A stretch of 64,000 nt of DNA from an uncultured Clostridia bacterium (GCA_946411635.1 CAMKES010000003.1:1-64000); one strand, 5' to 3'. Shown: positions 27,242-36,585, counted from the stretch's first letter. The notes: generated by a model from the letters alone, not told the origin. Program-made: numbers and translations.

Positions 27242-28426
27242 ATGCTGGTAAACGAAATGGTACAGCTCGGCGCAAAGCGCTCGGGCATCCGGGAACTGTT
27301 TGAGTACGGTCTGAGGCGCAAGGCGGAGGTCGGTGCGGAAAACGTGTTCGACTTCTCGATCGGCAACCCGTCCGTTCCGGCGCCGGAAGCGGTGCAGGAC
27401 GTGTATCGGGAAATCGCCGCGCGCAAGGACACCGTCAAGGTCCACGGCTATACGTCCGCGACCGGCGCCATGAGCGTGCGCGAAGCGGTCGCAAAGAACC
27501 TGAACGAGCGCTTCCACGCGAACGCCCGTCCGCAGAACCTGTTCTTCACCTGCGGCGCGGCGCCCGCGCTGATGAGCACGATGAAGGCGATGTGCGTGCC
27601 CGGCGCGGAATATATCGTCCTCGCGCCGTATTTCCCGGAGTATCCGACGTTCATCAAGGCGATCGGCGGCAAGATCGTCGTCGTGCCCGCCAACACGGCC
27701 GACTTCGACCTGCACGTGGAGGAGATCGAGCCGTATTTTTCGGAGCACACGCAGGCGATCCTCGTGAACTCGCCGAACAATCCCTCCGGCGTCGTCTACA
27801 CGAAGGAAGCGCTCGAAGCGCTCGCCGCGCTGCTGCGGAAAATGAGCGTAAAATTCGGTCATCCGATCTACCTGATCGCCGACGAGCCGTACCGCGAGCT
27901 GGTCTTCGACGGACGCGAAGCGCCGTTCATCCCGAACATCTATGAGAACACGGTCGTCTGCTATTCGTGGTCGAAGTCGCTGAGCCTGCCCGGCGAGCGT
28001 ATCGGCTACGTCTTCGTGCCGGACCGCTGCGCGGACAGCGTCGATCTGTTCCACGCGGTCGCGGGCTCCGCACGCGCGCTCGGTCACATCTGCGCGCCGA
28101 CGACCTCGCAGTACGTCGTCGAACGCTGCTGCGGCGTGATGCCGGACATCGCGGCGTACGACGAGAACCGCAAAACGCTCTATCAGGGTCTGACCGAAAT
28201 GGGCTATACCTGCGTTTATCCGCACGGCGCGTTCTATATGCTTTTGAAGGCGCCGTTCGGCACCGCGCTCGAGTTCTCCGAGCGGGCGAAGGACTTCAAC
28301 ATCCTCGTGCCGCCGTGCGAACCGTTCGGCTGCTCCGGGTATCTCAGGCTGTCCACCTGCGTCAGCCACGACATGATCCTGCGTTCGCTGCCCGCCTTCA
28401 AGGCGCTGATCGAAGCGGGTCTGTAA
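27242..28426 (+). CDS. PLP-dependent aminotransferase, class I/II
   Basis: A 394-aa aminotransferase. Conserved motifs: FSIGNPSVPAPEAV, CGAAPALMSTMKAM, ILVNSPNNPSGVVY, ADEPYRELVFDG, and SWSKSLSLPGERIGYVF, in which the Lys (near residue 243) binds PLP. It probably supplies the 2-oxo acids used by IorAB. Aromatic or branched-chain amino acids are likely substrates from context, but specificity cannot be read from the sequence. AAGGAGG precedes the ATG. It is the last gene of the operon before a strong terminator. Confidence 0.9.
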   Translation: MLVNEMVQLGAKRSGIRELFEYGLRRKAEVGAENVFDFSIGNPSVPAPEAVQDVYREIAARKDTVKVHGYTSATGAMSVREAVAKNLNERFHANARPQNLFFTCGAAPALMSTMKAMCVPGAEYIVLAPYFPEYPTFIKAIGGKIVVVPANTADFDLHVEEIEPYFSEHTQAILVNSPNNPSGVVYTKEALEALAALLRKMSVKFGHPIYLIADEPYRELVFDGREAPFIPNIYENTVVCYSWSKSLSLPGERIGYVFVPDRCADSVDLFHAVAGSARALGHICAPTTSQYVVERCCGVMPDIAAYDENRKTLYQGLTEMGYTCVYPHGAFYMLLKAPFGTALEFSERAKDFNILVPPCEPFGCSGYLRLSTCVSHDMILRSLPAFKALIEAGL

Positions 28427-28433
28427 ACGAATC

Positions 28434-28466
28434 AAAAAAAGGACTTCCGCAGGGAAGTCCTTTTTT
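28434..28466. terminator. Bidirectional terminator
   Basis: AAAAAAAGGACTTCC-GCAG-GGAAGTCCTTTTTT, with A and T runs on both sides, between convergent operons. Confidence 0.92.
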
Positions 28467-28476
28467 GTTTGCTCCG

Positions 28477-29811
28477 TTATTTGCCGGAAACGACCAGCTT
28501 GCCGATCAGAAGACTCGGACAGCCGATCCTTCCGCTCATCGGCGGACCGAACCGGAGATCGCTTCCGACCGCTTCGATGCCCTGCATCAGGGCGAGGAAG
28601 TTGCCCGCGACCGTGATCTGGTCGACCGAGCGCACGATCTCGCCGTTTTCCGCGAGCTGCCCCTTCGCGATCAGCGAGAAGTCGCCGCTGATCGGGTTCA
28701 GACCCGCGTGCAGACCGCTCAGCTCCGTAATGATCAGCCCGTTGCCGAGCGCCGTTCTGAGTTCGTCGAAGCTCTTTTCGCCCTTGCCGATATAGAAGTT
28801 GCTCGGCGCGGTGGTAACGGCGCCCGCGGGACCCATGCGGCCCGCGTTGGACGTGGACGCCACGCCGTCCTTCCGTGCGGATTTCAGGTTATAGAGGTAG
28901 CTCTTCAGCACGCCCTTTTCCACAACGCTCGTCAGGACCGACGGAACGCCCTCCGCGTCGAACGCGCGCGGATTGTCCGCCTCGAACGGGTCGTCGACGA
29001 TCGTCACGGCTTCCGACGCGATCGGCTGACCGAGCTTGCCGCCGAGAAGCGACAGTCCCTTCTGCACGCGCTCCGCAAAGAACATGGACGAGAACGCGGA
29101 CAAAAGATCGCCCGCCGCGTCGTTGCGCAGCAGGATCCGGTATTCGCCGGAATCAACGGCGGACGCGTTGAACTGCATCAGCGCGTTTTCGATGCTCTCC
29201 TTGATGATGCCGGCGTACTCCGTCATCTCCGGTCCGAACTTGAACGAATAGCTTTCATGCTCCTCTTCGCCGTCCCGGAGAATGGGCGCGAGCACGGCGT
29301 AGGAGACCCGTTCCGTGCTGTCCGCGTTGAGTCCGAGCGTGTTGCTGATATGCGTTTCGATGACGCCGGTGTCGACCGAGCAGTATCCCATGCGGTTGAC
29401 GCGCGCGTCGGCCGCAAGCGTGTCGCGTTCCATCGCCAGCGCGAGATCGATCTTTTCCTCCTCGGAAAGGTCGACGACGGGATTCGGCTTTTTCGTGATC
29501 TCCGGGTATTCGCACGCGCCCTGCATCGGGCTTTCGTCCGTGTTCTCGATCGCCTTCGCGTTGTCGATCGCGTGCGCGACGAGGCTTTCCGGATCCTCGA
29601 ACACCTCGGTATAGGCGTAGCCGGTCTTGCCGTCGAACAGCACGCGCAGATTCAGCCCCTTGCTGCGCTCGACCGCGTACTTGATGATCTCCGCGTTCAG
29701 CACGTTGACGGAGAATCCGTCGGACGAGGCGGTATAGACCTCGGCGCTTTCGCAGCCGTTTTCCAGAGCGCACCGGAAGCAGGCGTCCTTGAACTGTTCA
29801 TACGTCATCAT
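28477..29811 (-). CDS. pmbA: TldE/PmbA-family metalloprotease partner
   Basis: A 444-aa TldD/PmbA-family protein lacking the HExxxH motif, as usual for the TldE (PmbA) subunit. Motifs: AEVYTASSDGFSVNVLNAEI, GRMGPAGAVTTAPSNFYI and GDFSLIAKGQLAENGEIV. AGGAGG precedes ATG-ATG at 29811. The frame stays open far upstream inside tldD, but that extension is an artefact. With TldD it forms a protease that degrades unfolded or leader peptides. Stop and start codons of tldD and this gene overlap (ATGA). Confidence 0.93.
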   Translation of the reverse strand: MMTYEQFKDACFRCALENGCESAEVYTASSDGFSVNVLNAEIIKYAVERSKGLNLRVLFDGKTGYAYTEVFEDPESLVAHAIDNAKAIENTDESPMQGACEYPEITKKPNPVVDLSEEEKIDLALAMERDTLAADARVNRMGYCSVDTGVIETHISNTLGLNADSTERVSYAVLAPILRDGEEEHESYSFKFGPEMTEYAGIIKESIENALMQFNASAVDSGEYRILLRNDAAGDLLSAFSSMFFAERVQKGLSLLGGKLGQPIASEAVTIVDDPFEADNPRAFDAEGVPSVLTSVVEKGVLKSYLYNLKSARKDGVASTSNAGRMGPAGAVTTAPSNFYIGKGEKSFDELRTALGNGLIITELSGLHAGLNPISGDFSLIAKGQLAENGEIVRSVDQITVAGNFLALMQGIEAVGSDLRFGPPMSGRIGCPSLLIGKLVVSGK

Positions 29812-31199
29812 AACGCACCTCCTTTGCCGCCGACGACGATCTCGCTCACGCGGATGCGCGGCTGACCGACGTTCGTGGGAATGCTGCCGGACTGCGAACC
29901 GCACATGCCGGGCGCCATCCACATGTTCTTTCCGATCCGGTCGATCTTCATCAGCACCTCGGCGCCCTTGCCGATCAGCGTTGCACCGCGGACGGGGCAG
30001 AGGATCTTGCCGTCCTTGACCCAGTAGCCCTCGCCGACCGCGAAGTTGAATTCGCCGGTCAGCGGGTTTACGGAGCCGCCGCCCATCTTCGCCGCGAACA
30101 GACCGTCGCCCATCGTGCGGAGCATTTCCTCCTCGTCGTCCTTGCCCGGCGCGAAGAACGTGTTCGTCATGCGCGAGGTCGGGGCGTAGGTGTAATCCTG
30201 CCGTCTGCCGCTGCCGGTCACCGGATGGTTCATCAGCCGCGAACCGAGGATATCGACGAGGTAGGATTTTAAGATGCCGTTCTCGATCAGCAGATTCCGC
30301 TGCGCGGGATTGCCCTCGTCGTCGTAATGCATCGAGCCCCATTCGCCGGGGAGCGTGCCGTCGTCCACCGCGTTCACGACCGGGCTTGCGATCTGCTGAT
30401 TCAGCTTGCCGCAGAACACGGAATTGCCGCGGCCGACGCTCGTCGCTTCCAGACCGTGCACGCACGCTTCGTGCAGGATGACCCCGCCGAATCCGCCGTC
30501 GATCACGACCGGGACCGTGCCCGCGGGGCATTCCGGCGCGTGCAGCATGGTCACCGCGGTCTTCGCCGCTTCTTTGCCGACGTTCTCGATGTCGATCTTG
30601 TCGGTATACGCTTCAAAGCCCATCCCGTAGCCGGGGGAGGAACTGCCGGTCTGCGCTTCGCCGTTTGCCATCGCGACGGCCTGGATCGCCGTGCGTACGC
30701 GCGGACGCCGGTCCTCGGCGTGCACGCCTTCGCTGTTGTAGACCCGGGTGCGGTGGTCGCAGTCCATGTAGTTCGCCACGACCTGCGTGATCTCGTCCGA
30801 ATACGCCTTTGCGGCGTTCGTGCCCTTGCGCATCAGCTCGATGCGCTTCGCGTTGTCGATCTCGGAGAACGGGATCTTCGCCCACGACGTGCCGATCCGG
30901 TCGACGCAGATCTTTTTCGCTTCAAATTCCTTCGTGCCCTTCAGCGCGGACGCCGCGGCTTTCGCGCAGGCGAGCAGCGCGGCTTCGTCCGTGTCGGCGG
31001 AATACGCGTATGCGCTGCGGGTGCCTTTCAGCACGCGAACGCCGGCGCCGACCTTGCGCTGATAGTTCGCGTTCTCCACCTTTCCGTCGATCATGGTCAC
31101 GGTGTTGGTTTCGGTGTCCTGCAGATACAGTTCCGAAAAATCGCCGCCGGTTTTGAGCGCTTCGTTCAAAACGGCGTCCACGATACTGCTTTTGATCAA
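29808..31199 (-). CDS. tldD: TldD-family metalloprotease, catalytic subunit
   Basis: A 463-aa protein with the zinc motif HEACVH (HExxxH) in GGVILHEACVHGLEATSVG. It also has YTYAPTSRMTNTFFAPG, GDGLFAAKMGGGSVNPLTG and the C-terminal GIGKNM-like segment. I choose a TTG start at 31199 because GGAGGTG lies 6 nt upstream, matching the site of the next gene. An in-frame ATG at 31232 lies inside the -10 box and cannot be in the transcript. It forms the active subunit of TldD-TldE. Confidence 0.92.
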   Translation of the reverse strand: MIKSSIVDAVLNEALKTGGDFSELYLQDTETNTVTMIDGKVENANYQRKVGAGVRVLKGTRSAYAYSADTDEAALLACAKAAASALKGTKEFEAKKICVDRIGTSWAKIPFSEIDNAKRIELMRKGTNAAKAYSDEITQVVANYMDCDHRTRVYNSEGVHAEDRRPRVRTAIQAVAMANGEAQTGSSSPGYGMGFEAYTDKIDIENVGKEAAKTAVTMLHAPECPAGTVPVVIDGGFGGVILHEACVHGLEATSVGRGNSVFCGKLNQQIASPVVNAVDDGTLPGEWGSMHYDDEGNPAQRNLLIENGILKSYLVDILGSRLMNHPVTGSGRRQDYTYAPTSRMTNTFFAPGKDDEEEMLRTMGDGLFAAKMGGGSVNPLTGEFNFAVGEGYWVKDGKILCPVRGATLIGKGAEVLMKIDRIGKNMWMAPGMCGSQSGSIPTNVGQPRIRVSEIVVGGKGGAL

Positions 31200-31227
31200 G
31201 TGACGCACCTCCGTTTTCTTTTTGTCT

Positions 31228-31257
31228 ATCATACCACGCGCCCCGTGCCCCGCGCAA
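31228..31257 (-). promoter_or_regulatory. Promoter of tldD-pmbA
   Basis: On the minus strand: TTGCGC (31257-31252), an 18-nt spacer and TATGAT (31233-31228). It decides the TTG start of tldD. Confidence 0.6.
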
Positions 31258-31280
31258 GCACCAAACGCCCGGATCACGCA

Positions 31281-31310
31281 AAAAGGACCGCGCCGGATGC
31301 GTCGGTCCTT
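31281..31310 (-). terminator. Rho-independent terminator of ygeW operon
   Basis: The stem AAGGACCG/CGGTCCTT (31283-31290 with 31303-31310) is followed on the minus strand by a T run, about 70 nt past the ygeW stop. Confidence 0.7.
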
Positions 31311-31380
31311 GTTCAATACGGTTTTGATCCGTCAGATTCAGCGGCATGCGCGGCGCATTCGACGCCTTAGGCCGAAGCCC

Positions 31381-32604
31381 TTACGCTTCGCCGCCCTCCC
31401 AGCGCTTTTTCGCGTCGGCTTCCAGCTTCAGCAGCGTCGCCTGCGGGTTTTTGACCTTCGCAAGGAAGATCATCGCCGCGATGATGTACGGCTTGAAGGA
31501 CGCCTGCTTGTACAGCGGATCGCGATAGCGGTCGAACACGCTCGCGGCGACCTCGCCCGCTTCGCAGCTCACGTCGGTGATGTCGGCGGGCAGGCAGTGC
31601 AGATACAGCGCCTTGCCGTCCTTCGTCAGCTGCATCATTTCCTCGGTGCACTCCCAGTCCTTGTGCTCCGCGTTCTGCGCGAGCAGCCGCTTTTCGAGCG
31701 CCTTGATGCCCTCGAGATCGCCGTTGCCGTACAGCTCGGTGCGCTCTTCCATCGCCTGATAGGGCGCCCAGGACTTCGGATACACGATGTCCGCGTCTTG
31801 GAACGCTTCTTTCATGTCGTGCGTGATCCTGAATTTCGCGCCGGACTTTTTGCAGTTCTCTTCCGCGACCTTGACCACGCCGTCCATGATCTCGTAGCCC
31901 TCGGGATACGCGAGCGTGACGTCCATGCCGAACCGCGTGAACAGCCCCGCCACGCCCTGCGGCACGGACAGCGGCTTGCCGTACGACGGGCTGTACGCCC
32001 AGGTCATCGCGACCTTCTTGCCCTTGAGGTTCTTGATCGCCTCGTCGAGATCGTCCGATCCGCCGAGCGTGTGGATGACGTGCAGCATGTCCGCCATGCA
32101 CTGCGTCGGATGGTCGATGTCGCACTGCAGGTTCACGAGCGTCGGCTTCTGCTCGAGCACGCCCGCCTTGTTGCCCTCGGTCACGGCGTTGACGACGTTG
32201 TGCATGTAGGTGTTGCCCTTGCCGATGTACATGTCGTCGCGGATGCCGATGACGTCCGCCATGAACGAGATCATGTTCGCGGTCTCGCGCACCGTTTCGC
32301 CGTGCGCGATCTGGCTCTTGCCCTCGTCGAGGTCCTGCACCTCAAGACCCAGGAGGTTGCACGCCGACGCGAAGCTGAAGCGCGTGCGCGTCGAGTTGTC
32401 GCGGAACAGCGAGATGCCGAGTCCGGAATCGAAGATCTTCGTGGAAATGTTGTTCTCGCGCAGATGCCGCAGCGCGTCCGCCACGGTGAACACCGCCGCG
32501 ATCTCGTCGTCGGTCTTTTCCCAGGTCAGGAAAAAGTCGCCGTTGTACATCCGGTCGAATTTCAGCTCGTTGAGCTTGTCGGTGTATTTCTTTACGTTGC
32601 TCAT
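31381..32604 (-). CDS. ygeW: Knotted carbamoyltransferase YgeW
   Basis: A 407-aa aspartate/ornithine carbamoyltransferase-family protein of the YgeW type. The carbamoyl-phosphate motif STRTR (RDNSTRTRFSF), HPTQ (DIDHPTQCMAD) and HCLP (LYLHCLPADI) are all intact. Family work links YgeW, YgeX and YgeY to anaerobic purine/urate breakdown, where the enzyme handles a ureido compound; the precise substrate is not settled. GAGGAGG precedes the ATG at 32604. It is the last gene of the regulator-ygeY-ygeW operon. Confidence 0.88.
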   Translation of the reverse strand: MSNVKKYTDKLNELKFDRMYNGDFFLTWEKTDDEIAAVFTVADALRHLRENNISTKIFDSGLGISLFRDNSTRTRFSFASACNLLGLEVQDLDEGKSQIAHGETVRETANMISFMADVIGIRDDMYIGKGNTYMHNVVNAVTEGNKAGVLEQKPTLVNLQCDIDHPTQCMADMLHVIHTLGGSDDLDEAIKNLKGKKVAMTWAYSPSYGKPLSVPQGVAGLFTRFGMDVTLAYPEGYEIMDGVVKVAEENCKKSGAKFRITHDMKEAFQDADIVYPKSWAPYQAMEERTELYGNGDLEGIKALEKRLLAQNAEHKDWECTEEMMQLTKDGKALYLHCLPADITDVSCEAGEVAASVFDRYRDPLYKQASFKPYIIAAMIFLAKVKNPQATLLKLEADAKKRWEGGEA

Positions 32605-32617
32605 GGGATCCTCCTCG

Positions 32618-33994
32618 TCAATCGTCTGCAAATCGGGTGTCGGTCTTGCCCGCGCGGTAAACGGTCACGTCGTCCGTGCGGTTTTCGGGTTTATAGCACA
32701 TCGGGACCGCCGCGTACAGCGCCGCGCAGGTCACGAGGTCCTGCTTCCAGGTGATCTCGTTCGGCGCGTGCGCCTGCGACTCCGCGCCGGGGCCGAAGCC
32801 CACGCACGGGATGCCGTAGCGTCCCTGGATCGAAACGCCGTTGGTCGAGAACGTCCACTTGTCGATCAGCGGACGGTCGCGCTTGTCCATCGCGGAGGGA
32901 TGCCCGATGCGCTTGTCACCGAACAGTCCCTTGTGCGCGTCCACGAGCGCCTGCACGTGCGCCGCGCTCTCCTTGTTGATCCAGGTGGGGAAGTAGCACT
33001 CGGTCTCGTACTTGAGACCCGTCCACGCCGGACGGTCGTACATATACATCGAGACCTTCACGTCGTCGCCGTACTTTTTGCACGACGGGAGGTTCCGGAT
33101 CTCCTCAAGGCACGAATCCCACGTTTCACCCGCGGTCATGCGGCGGTCCAGAGACACCGCGCACGAATCCGCCACCGCGCAGCGCGACGGCGAGGTGTAA
33201 AAGATCTGCGAGCAGGTGATCGTGCCGCGGCCCAGGAAGCGCGCGTCCTCCCAGTGCTCGGGATTGTACTTCGGATCGAGCATCTTGACGAGTCCCTTGA
33301 TCTCGTCCTGCTCGGTTGCCGTATTCTCGTTCAGCGCGCGGACCTCATTGAGGATGTCCGCCATTTTGTAGATCGCGTTGTCGCCGCGTTCCGGCGCGGA
33401 GCCGTGGCACGAAACGCCCTTCACGTCCACGCGGATCTCCATGCGTCCGCGGTGTCCGCGATAGATGCCGCCGTCGGTCGGCTCGGTGGAAACGACGAAT
33501 TCCGGCGTGATGCCGTCTTCCTTATGGATGTACTGCCAGCACAGACCGTCGCAATCCTCCTCCTGCACGGAAGCGACGACGAGGATCCGCGTGTCTTCGG
33601 GAATAAGGCCGAGATCCTTCATGATCTTCGCGCCGTACACCGCCGAAACCACGCCGCCCTCCTGATCGGAGCCGCCGCGGCCGTAGATGACGTCGTCGGT
33701 CTCGTAGCCCTCGTAGGGATCGTGCTCCCAGTTTACGATGTTGCCGATGCCGACCGTGTCGATGTGTCCGTCGAACGCGATGATGCGCCGGCCTCTGCCC
33801 ATCCAGCCGAGCGCGTTGCCCTCGGGATCGATCTCCGCCTTGTCGAAGCCGAGCGCCTTCATCTCGGCGATCGTGCGGCGGATCACGCCTTCCTCGTCGC
33901 AGCTCTCGCTGGGAATGGCGATCAGGTCGCGCAGGAACTTCGTCATCTGCGGAAGATAGCCTTGCGCCGCTTGCTTGATTGCTTCAAAATCCAT
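32618..33994 (-). CDS. ygeY: YgeY-family M20 metallo-hydrolase
   Basis: A 458-aa M20-family amidohydrolase/peptidase. Metal ligands and the catalytic Glu are visible in [23 protein letters not shown] and [13 protein letters not shown], with a dimerisation domain between. YgeY is usually encoded next to ygeW and ygeX (diaminopropionate ammonia-lyase); ygeX is absent here. The ATG at 33994 has GAAAGGA upstream. Open frame continues to 34384 but overlaps the regulator. Confidence 0.88.
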   Translation of the reverse strand: MDFEAIKQAAQGYLPQMTKFLRDLIAIPSESCDEEGVIRRTIAEMKALGFDKAEIDPEGNALGWMGRGRRIIAFDGHIDTVGIGNIVNWEHDPYEGYETDDVIYGRGGSDQEGGVVSAVYGAKIMKDLGLIPEDTRILVVASVQEEDCDGLCWQYIHKEDGITPEFVVSTEPTDGGIYRGHRGRMEIRVDVKGVSCHGSAPERGDNAIYKMADILNEVRALNENTATEQDEIKGLVKMLDPKYNPEHWEDARFLGRGTITCSQIFYTSPSRCAVADSCAVSLDRRMTAGETWDSCLEEIRNLPSCKKYGDDVKVSMYMYDRPAWTGLKYETECYFPTWINKESAAHVQALVDAHKGLFGDKRIGHPSAMDKRDRPLIDKWTFSTNGVSIQGRYGIPCVGFGPGAESQAHAPNEITWKQDLVTCAALYAAVPMCYKPENRTDDVTVYRAGKTDTRFADD

Positions 33995-34011
33995 ACTGCT
34001 TTTCCTTTCTG

Positions 34012-34641
34012 TCAATTGGAATTCTTTGCGTCGATATAGGAATACAGGGTATATTTGCTGATGCCGAAATACTTCGACACCTTGTCGCCGCTGCGGGTAA
34101 TAAGAAACGCGCCGGCCTTGTTGAGGAACGCGATCGCTTCGATCTTGTCCTCCTTCGTCATGACGGCGACGGGCTTGCCGATCCGCTGCACGGACTGCTC
34201 GATCAGATCGTCCAGAAGATCGTTGACCGACAACGGGATACGGTCCGGGATCTTCTTTTCCTCCTTGTGGTGCAGGATCGAGCCGATCGCGCGCTCCGCC
34301 ATCAGAAGCTCGGTCACGTCGTAATTGATCGAGAACACGCCCTCCGGCACGCCGTTTTCGTCGCGGACGTAGACCGTGGAGCATTTCAGGATCCGCCCGT
34401 CGTGCGTCTTCATCAGATAGCCGGACGCGTCCCGGAGCGAATCCGGATCCTCCTTCAGCGCCTCCAGCACGACGCGGCTCGGCCCGTCGCCCGCCTTCCG
34501 GTGCGAGACGTGCCCGTTTTCGATCAGCGCGACCGTGTGCTCGGGATCGCCGCTTTTGAGGTCGTGCACGACCACCTCGCAGTTCTCGCCGAACTGCTCC
34601 GCGATCGCCTTCGCAAGACGTTCCATAAATGCAAGGTCCAT
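34012..34641 (-). CDS. YheO/DauR-like transcriptional regulator (PAS-like + HTH)
   Basis: A 209-aa protein. The N-terminal two-thirds is a YheO-like PAS domain ([36 protein letters not shown], cited in part). The C terminus is an HTH_22-type domain ([29 protein letters not shown], cited as its ends [11 protein letters not shown] and [14 protein letters not shown]). These regulators sense small metabolites. As the first gene of the ygeY-ygeW operon it probably controls that operon. GAGGGCG lies upstream of the ATG at 34641. Confidence 0.85.
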   Translation of the reverse strand: MDLAFMERLAKAIAEQFGENCEVVVHDLKSGDPEHTVALIENGHVSHRKAGDGPSRVVLEALKEDPDSLRDASGYLMKTHDGRILKCSTVYVRDENGVPEGVFSINYDVTELLMAERAIGSILHHKEEKKIPDRIPLSVNDLLDDLIEQSVQRIGKPVAVMTKEDKIEAIAFLNKAGAFLITRSGDKVSKYFGISKYTLYSYIDAKNSN

Positions 34642-34671
34642 ACGCGCCCTCCGTCGGTTTATTCCATTTCT

Positions 34672-34699
34672 ATTATAAACCTTTCTCACCCGAATACAA
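34672..34699 (-). promoter_or_regulatory. Promoter of regulator-ygeY-ygeW
   Basis: On the minus strand: TTGTAT (34699-34694), a 16-nt spacer and TATAAT (34677-34672). Confidence 0.6.
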
Positions 34700-34774
34700 G
34701 AGGGAATCAAAATTTGATTTAGATTTGCAAAAAGTTTTTTCGCCCGCGCCCGCGCGGTTTTTCCGTTCTTTTCC

Positions 34775-34803
34775 TTGCATTGCGGCGCGAAATGCGGTAC
34801 AAT
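34775..34803 (+). promoter_or_regulatory. Promoter of DUF1292 gene
   Basis: TTGCAT, a 17-nt spacer and TACAAT, about 31 nt upstream of the start. Confidence 0.65.
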
Positions 34804-34834
34804 AAACAGGAAGTAAAGCAAAGGAGATTCACCA

Positions 34835-35149
34835 ATGGAAGACGAAAGAGATCTTGTCACCTTTACCGATGAGGAAGGCAACGAGTTTGACCTTGAGGTC
34901 ATTGATTATTTTGAACATGAAGGCAAGGAGTACGCGGTGCTCGTAGACGCAGAGCTTCCCGAGGAGCCCGAGGAGGACTTCGAGGTCTGCATCATGGAGA
35001 TCATCGTCAACGAGGAAGAGGACATCGAGGAATTCGTGCCCGTCGCCGACGACAAACTCGACGAGCTGTTCGCGATCGCGGAAAAGCGCATGGAGTGCTG
35101 GGACTGCGAAGCGGAGACCTGCGAAGGCTGCGAAAACGCAGACGACTGA
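34835..35149 (+). CDS. DUF1292 (YrzB-like) acidic protein
   Basis: A 104-aa strongly acidic protein. The DUF1292 core is ITFTDEEGNEFDLEVIDYFEHEGKEYAVL (start VTFTDEEGNEFDLEV). A Cys cluster at the C terminus (CWDCEAETCEGCE) may bind metal and is not present in typical YrzB. The function is unknown. In many Bacillota this family sits near ruvX/yqgF and alaS; those are not here. AAGGAG precedes the ATG. Confidence 0.85.
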   Translation: MEDERDLVTFTDEEGNEFDLEVIDYFEHEGKEYAVLVDAELPEEPEEDFEVCIMEIIVNEEEDIEEFVPVADDKLDELFAIAEKRMECWDCEAETCEGCENADD

Positions 35150-35160
35150 CCGACGCACAA

Positions 35161-35191
35161 AAAGAGCTTCCCGCACATGGGAAGCTCTTTT
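35161..35191 (+). terminator. Rho-independent terminator
   Basis: A 12-bp stem AAAGAGCTTCCC/GGGAAGCTCTTT with a 6-nt loop, 11 nt after the DUF1292 stop. Confidence 0.88.
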
Positions 35192-35254
35192 ATGTATACC
35201 GAATGGAGTGACACCTCCGTAACGCAACATCTAACAAAAATCAGGAGATGAACA

Positions 35255-35674
35255 ATGCTGCAAAATAGACGATTCCGGTTAGTTATTTTTCTATTGTTTT
35301 GTGCGATGCTTTTCGGTGGCTTAGGAGGTATTGCCTGCAATGTCAGGCACGAGGAGCATACGGTGCAGGACCGTACTCCGATCCCCGAACGAACGCCAAT
35401 CCCCAGTTTCCGTCGAATTGCCATCGCGGAGGATTTTGCGGAACTGTGCGAAAGTATGCTGGATTGGAACGCCCCCTACGGCGTGGATCACTTCAGCACA
35501 ATATCCTATGGCTCATCTTCCGTCAACAGTGCAGGAAACGTCATAGTAAAGGGTCTTTGTTACGGACGGGATGAATACGGCCGTTCCGTCGGCAGATACA
35601 CGTTCGATTGGGAAATATCCGTCGATGAATGGGGTGTAGCGGATTCCGTTCGGATTACGTTCAAAAAGGACTGA
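35255..35674 (+). CDS. Small predicted lipoprotein, unknown function
   Basis: A 139-aa protein with a signal peptide and a possible lipobox (GGIAC, Cys near residue 28). A short linker with a doubled TPIP motif (RTPIPERTPIP) leads to a domain of about 90 residues (VDHFSTISYGSSSVNS, GRYTFDWEISVDEWG). AGGAGA precedes the ATG. The base composition is visibly less GC-rich than its neighbours, which suggests recent acquisition. No family recognised. Confidence 0.65.
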   Translation: MLQNRRFRLVIFLLFCAMLFGGLGGIACNVRHEEHTVQDRTPIPERTPIPSFRRIAIAEDFAELCESMLDWNAPYGVDHFSTISYGSSSVNSAGNVIVKGLCYGRDEYGRSVGRYTFDWEISVDEWGVADSVRITFKKD

Positions 35675-35731
35675 TTGCTGCCGGCATATCGATGGAGCGA
35701 TTCTGCTGACACATGGGATCGCATAAAAATC

Positions 35732-35761
35732 GAAACCGCCCCGGGGTGAGGGCGGTTTCTT
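35732..35761 (+). terminator. Hairpin, probable terminator
   Basis: GAAACCGCCC/GGGCGGTTTC (10-bp stem, 8-nt loop), 57 nt after the small lipoprotein stop, with only a short T-rich tail. The rest of 35675-36006 holds the apt promoter and nothing else I can identify. Confidence 0.65.
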
Positions 35762-35937
35762 CAAGGATAGAGGGGGGTAATGATAAGGAGGAGTCAGTTC
35801 CTTAGTCTAATCGGATCGCGGAAGGGGTAAACCGCTTTCCTTTTGACACTGTCAGTATAACCCGCAAATGCGTCAAAAATTCGTTATCCGTGTGAAAGAA
35901 GCGTCACAAGAATGTGAAGAAAATGCAAACCGGGGCA

Positions 35938-35966
35938 TTGCCTGCGCCATATCCGCGTGGTATAAT
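35938..35966 (+). promoter_or_regulatory. Promoter of apt
   Basis: TTGCCT, a 17-nt spacer and TATAAT, 40 nt upstream of the apt ATG. Confidence 0.7.
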
Positions 35967-36006
35967 GAACCGTAAATCGTTCGGCATACGCCGCAAGGAG
36001 GGTTCT

Positions 36007-36519
36007 ATGGATCTCAAGGCTCTGGTACGCAACATTCCCGATTTTCCGAAGCCGGGCATTCTGTTCCGCGACATCACGCCGCTGATCGGCGACGCGGACG
36101 GCTTTGAAACGCTGGTCGGCGAGATGGCGAAGCCGCTGTCCGGGCAGGACGTCGATCTGGTCGTCGGTCCCGAGGCGCGCGGATTCATCTTCGGCGCGGC
36201 GCTGGCGAACGCGCTGCACGCGGGCTTCGTTCCCGCCAGAAAGCCGGGCAAGCTTCCGTATGAAACGATCGGGTACACCTACGGCCTCGAATACGGCACG
36301 GACGAGCTGCAGATCCACGTGGACGCGATCCGTCCCGGAAGCCGCGTCGCGATCGTCGACGATCTGCTGGCCACCGGCGGCACGGCGCTTGCGTGCGCGA
36401 AGCTCGTCGAGCAGGCGGGCGGCGTCGTGGTCGGCTGCGTGTTCGCGATCGAGCTCTGCGATCTTCCGGGCCGCGAAACGCTGAAGGACTATCCGGTCGA
36501 AACGGTCCTGAAATACTGA
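36007..36519 (+). CDS. apt: Adenine phosphoribosyltransferase
   Basis: A 170-aa type I phosphoribosyltransferase that salvages adenine to AMP. Motifs: IPDFPKPGILFRDITPL at the N terminus, VVGPEARGFIFG, and the PRPP loop VAIVDDLLATGGTALA. AAGGAGGG lies 6 nt before the ATG. A long GC stem (36537-36560) after the stop lacks a T run. It is the last ordinary chromosomal gene before the tRNA-Leu insertion site. Confidence 0.96.
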   Translation: MDLKALVRNIPDFPKPGILFRDITPLIGDADGFETLVGEMAKPLSGQDVDLVVGPEARGFIFGAALANALHAGFVPARKPGKLPYETIGYTYGLEYGTDELQIHVDAIRPGSRVAIVDDLLATGGTALACAKLVEQAGGVVVGCVFAIELCDLPGRETLKDYPVETVLKY

Positions 36520-36585
36520 GGTTTTTTCGAACGATCCGCGCTCCGGACGACCGGAGCGCGTGCTCGTTTCCGGATGAAATAATCC

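Noticed and set aside
28477-30531. A 684-aa reading of the pmbA gene
   Set aside because: The first 240 residues lie inside tldD in another frame; a clear AGGAGG site supports the start at 29811.
35820-35900. TTGACA at 35840 as a promoter
   Set aside because: The nearest -10-like box is at the wrong distance; the TTGCCT/TATAAT pair at 35938-35966 fits apt better.
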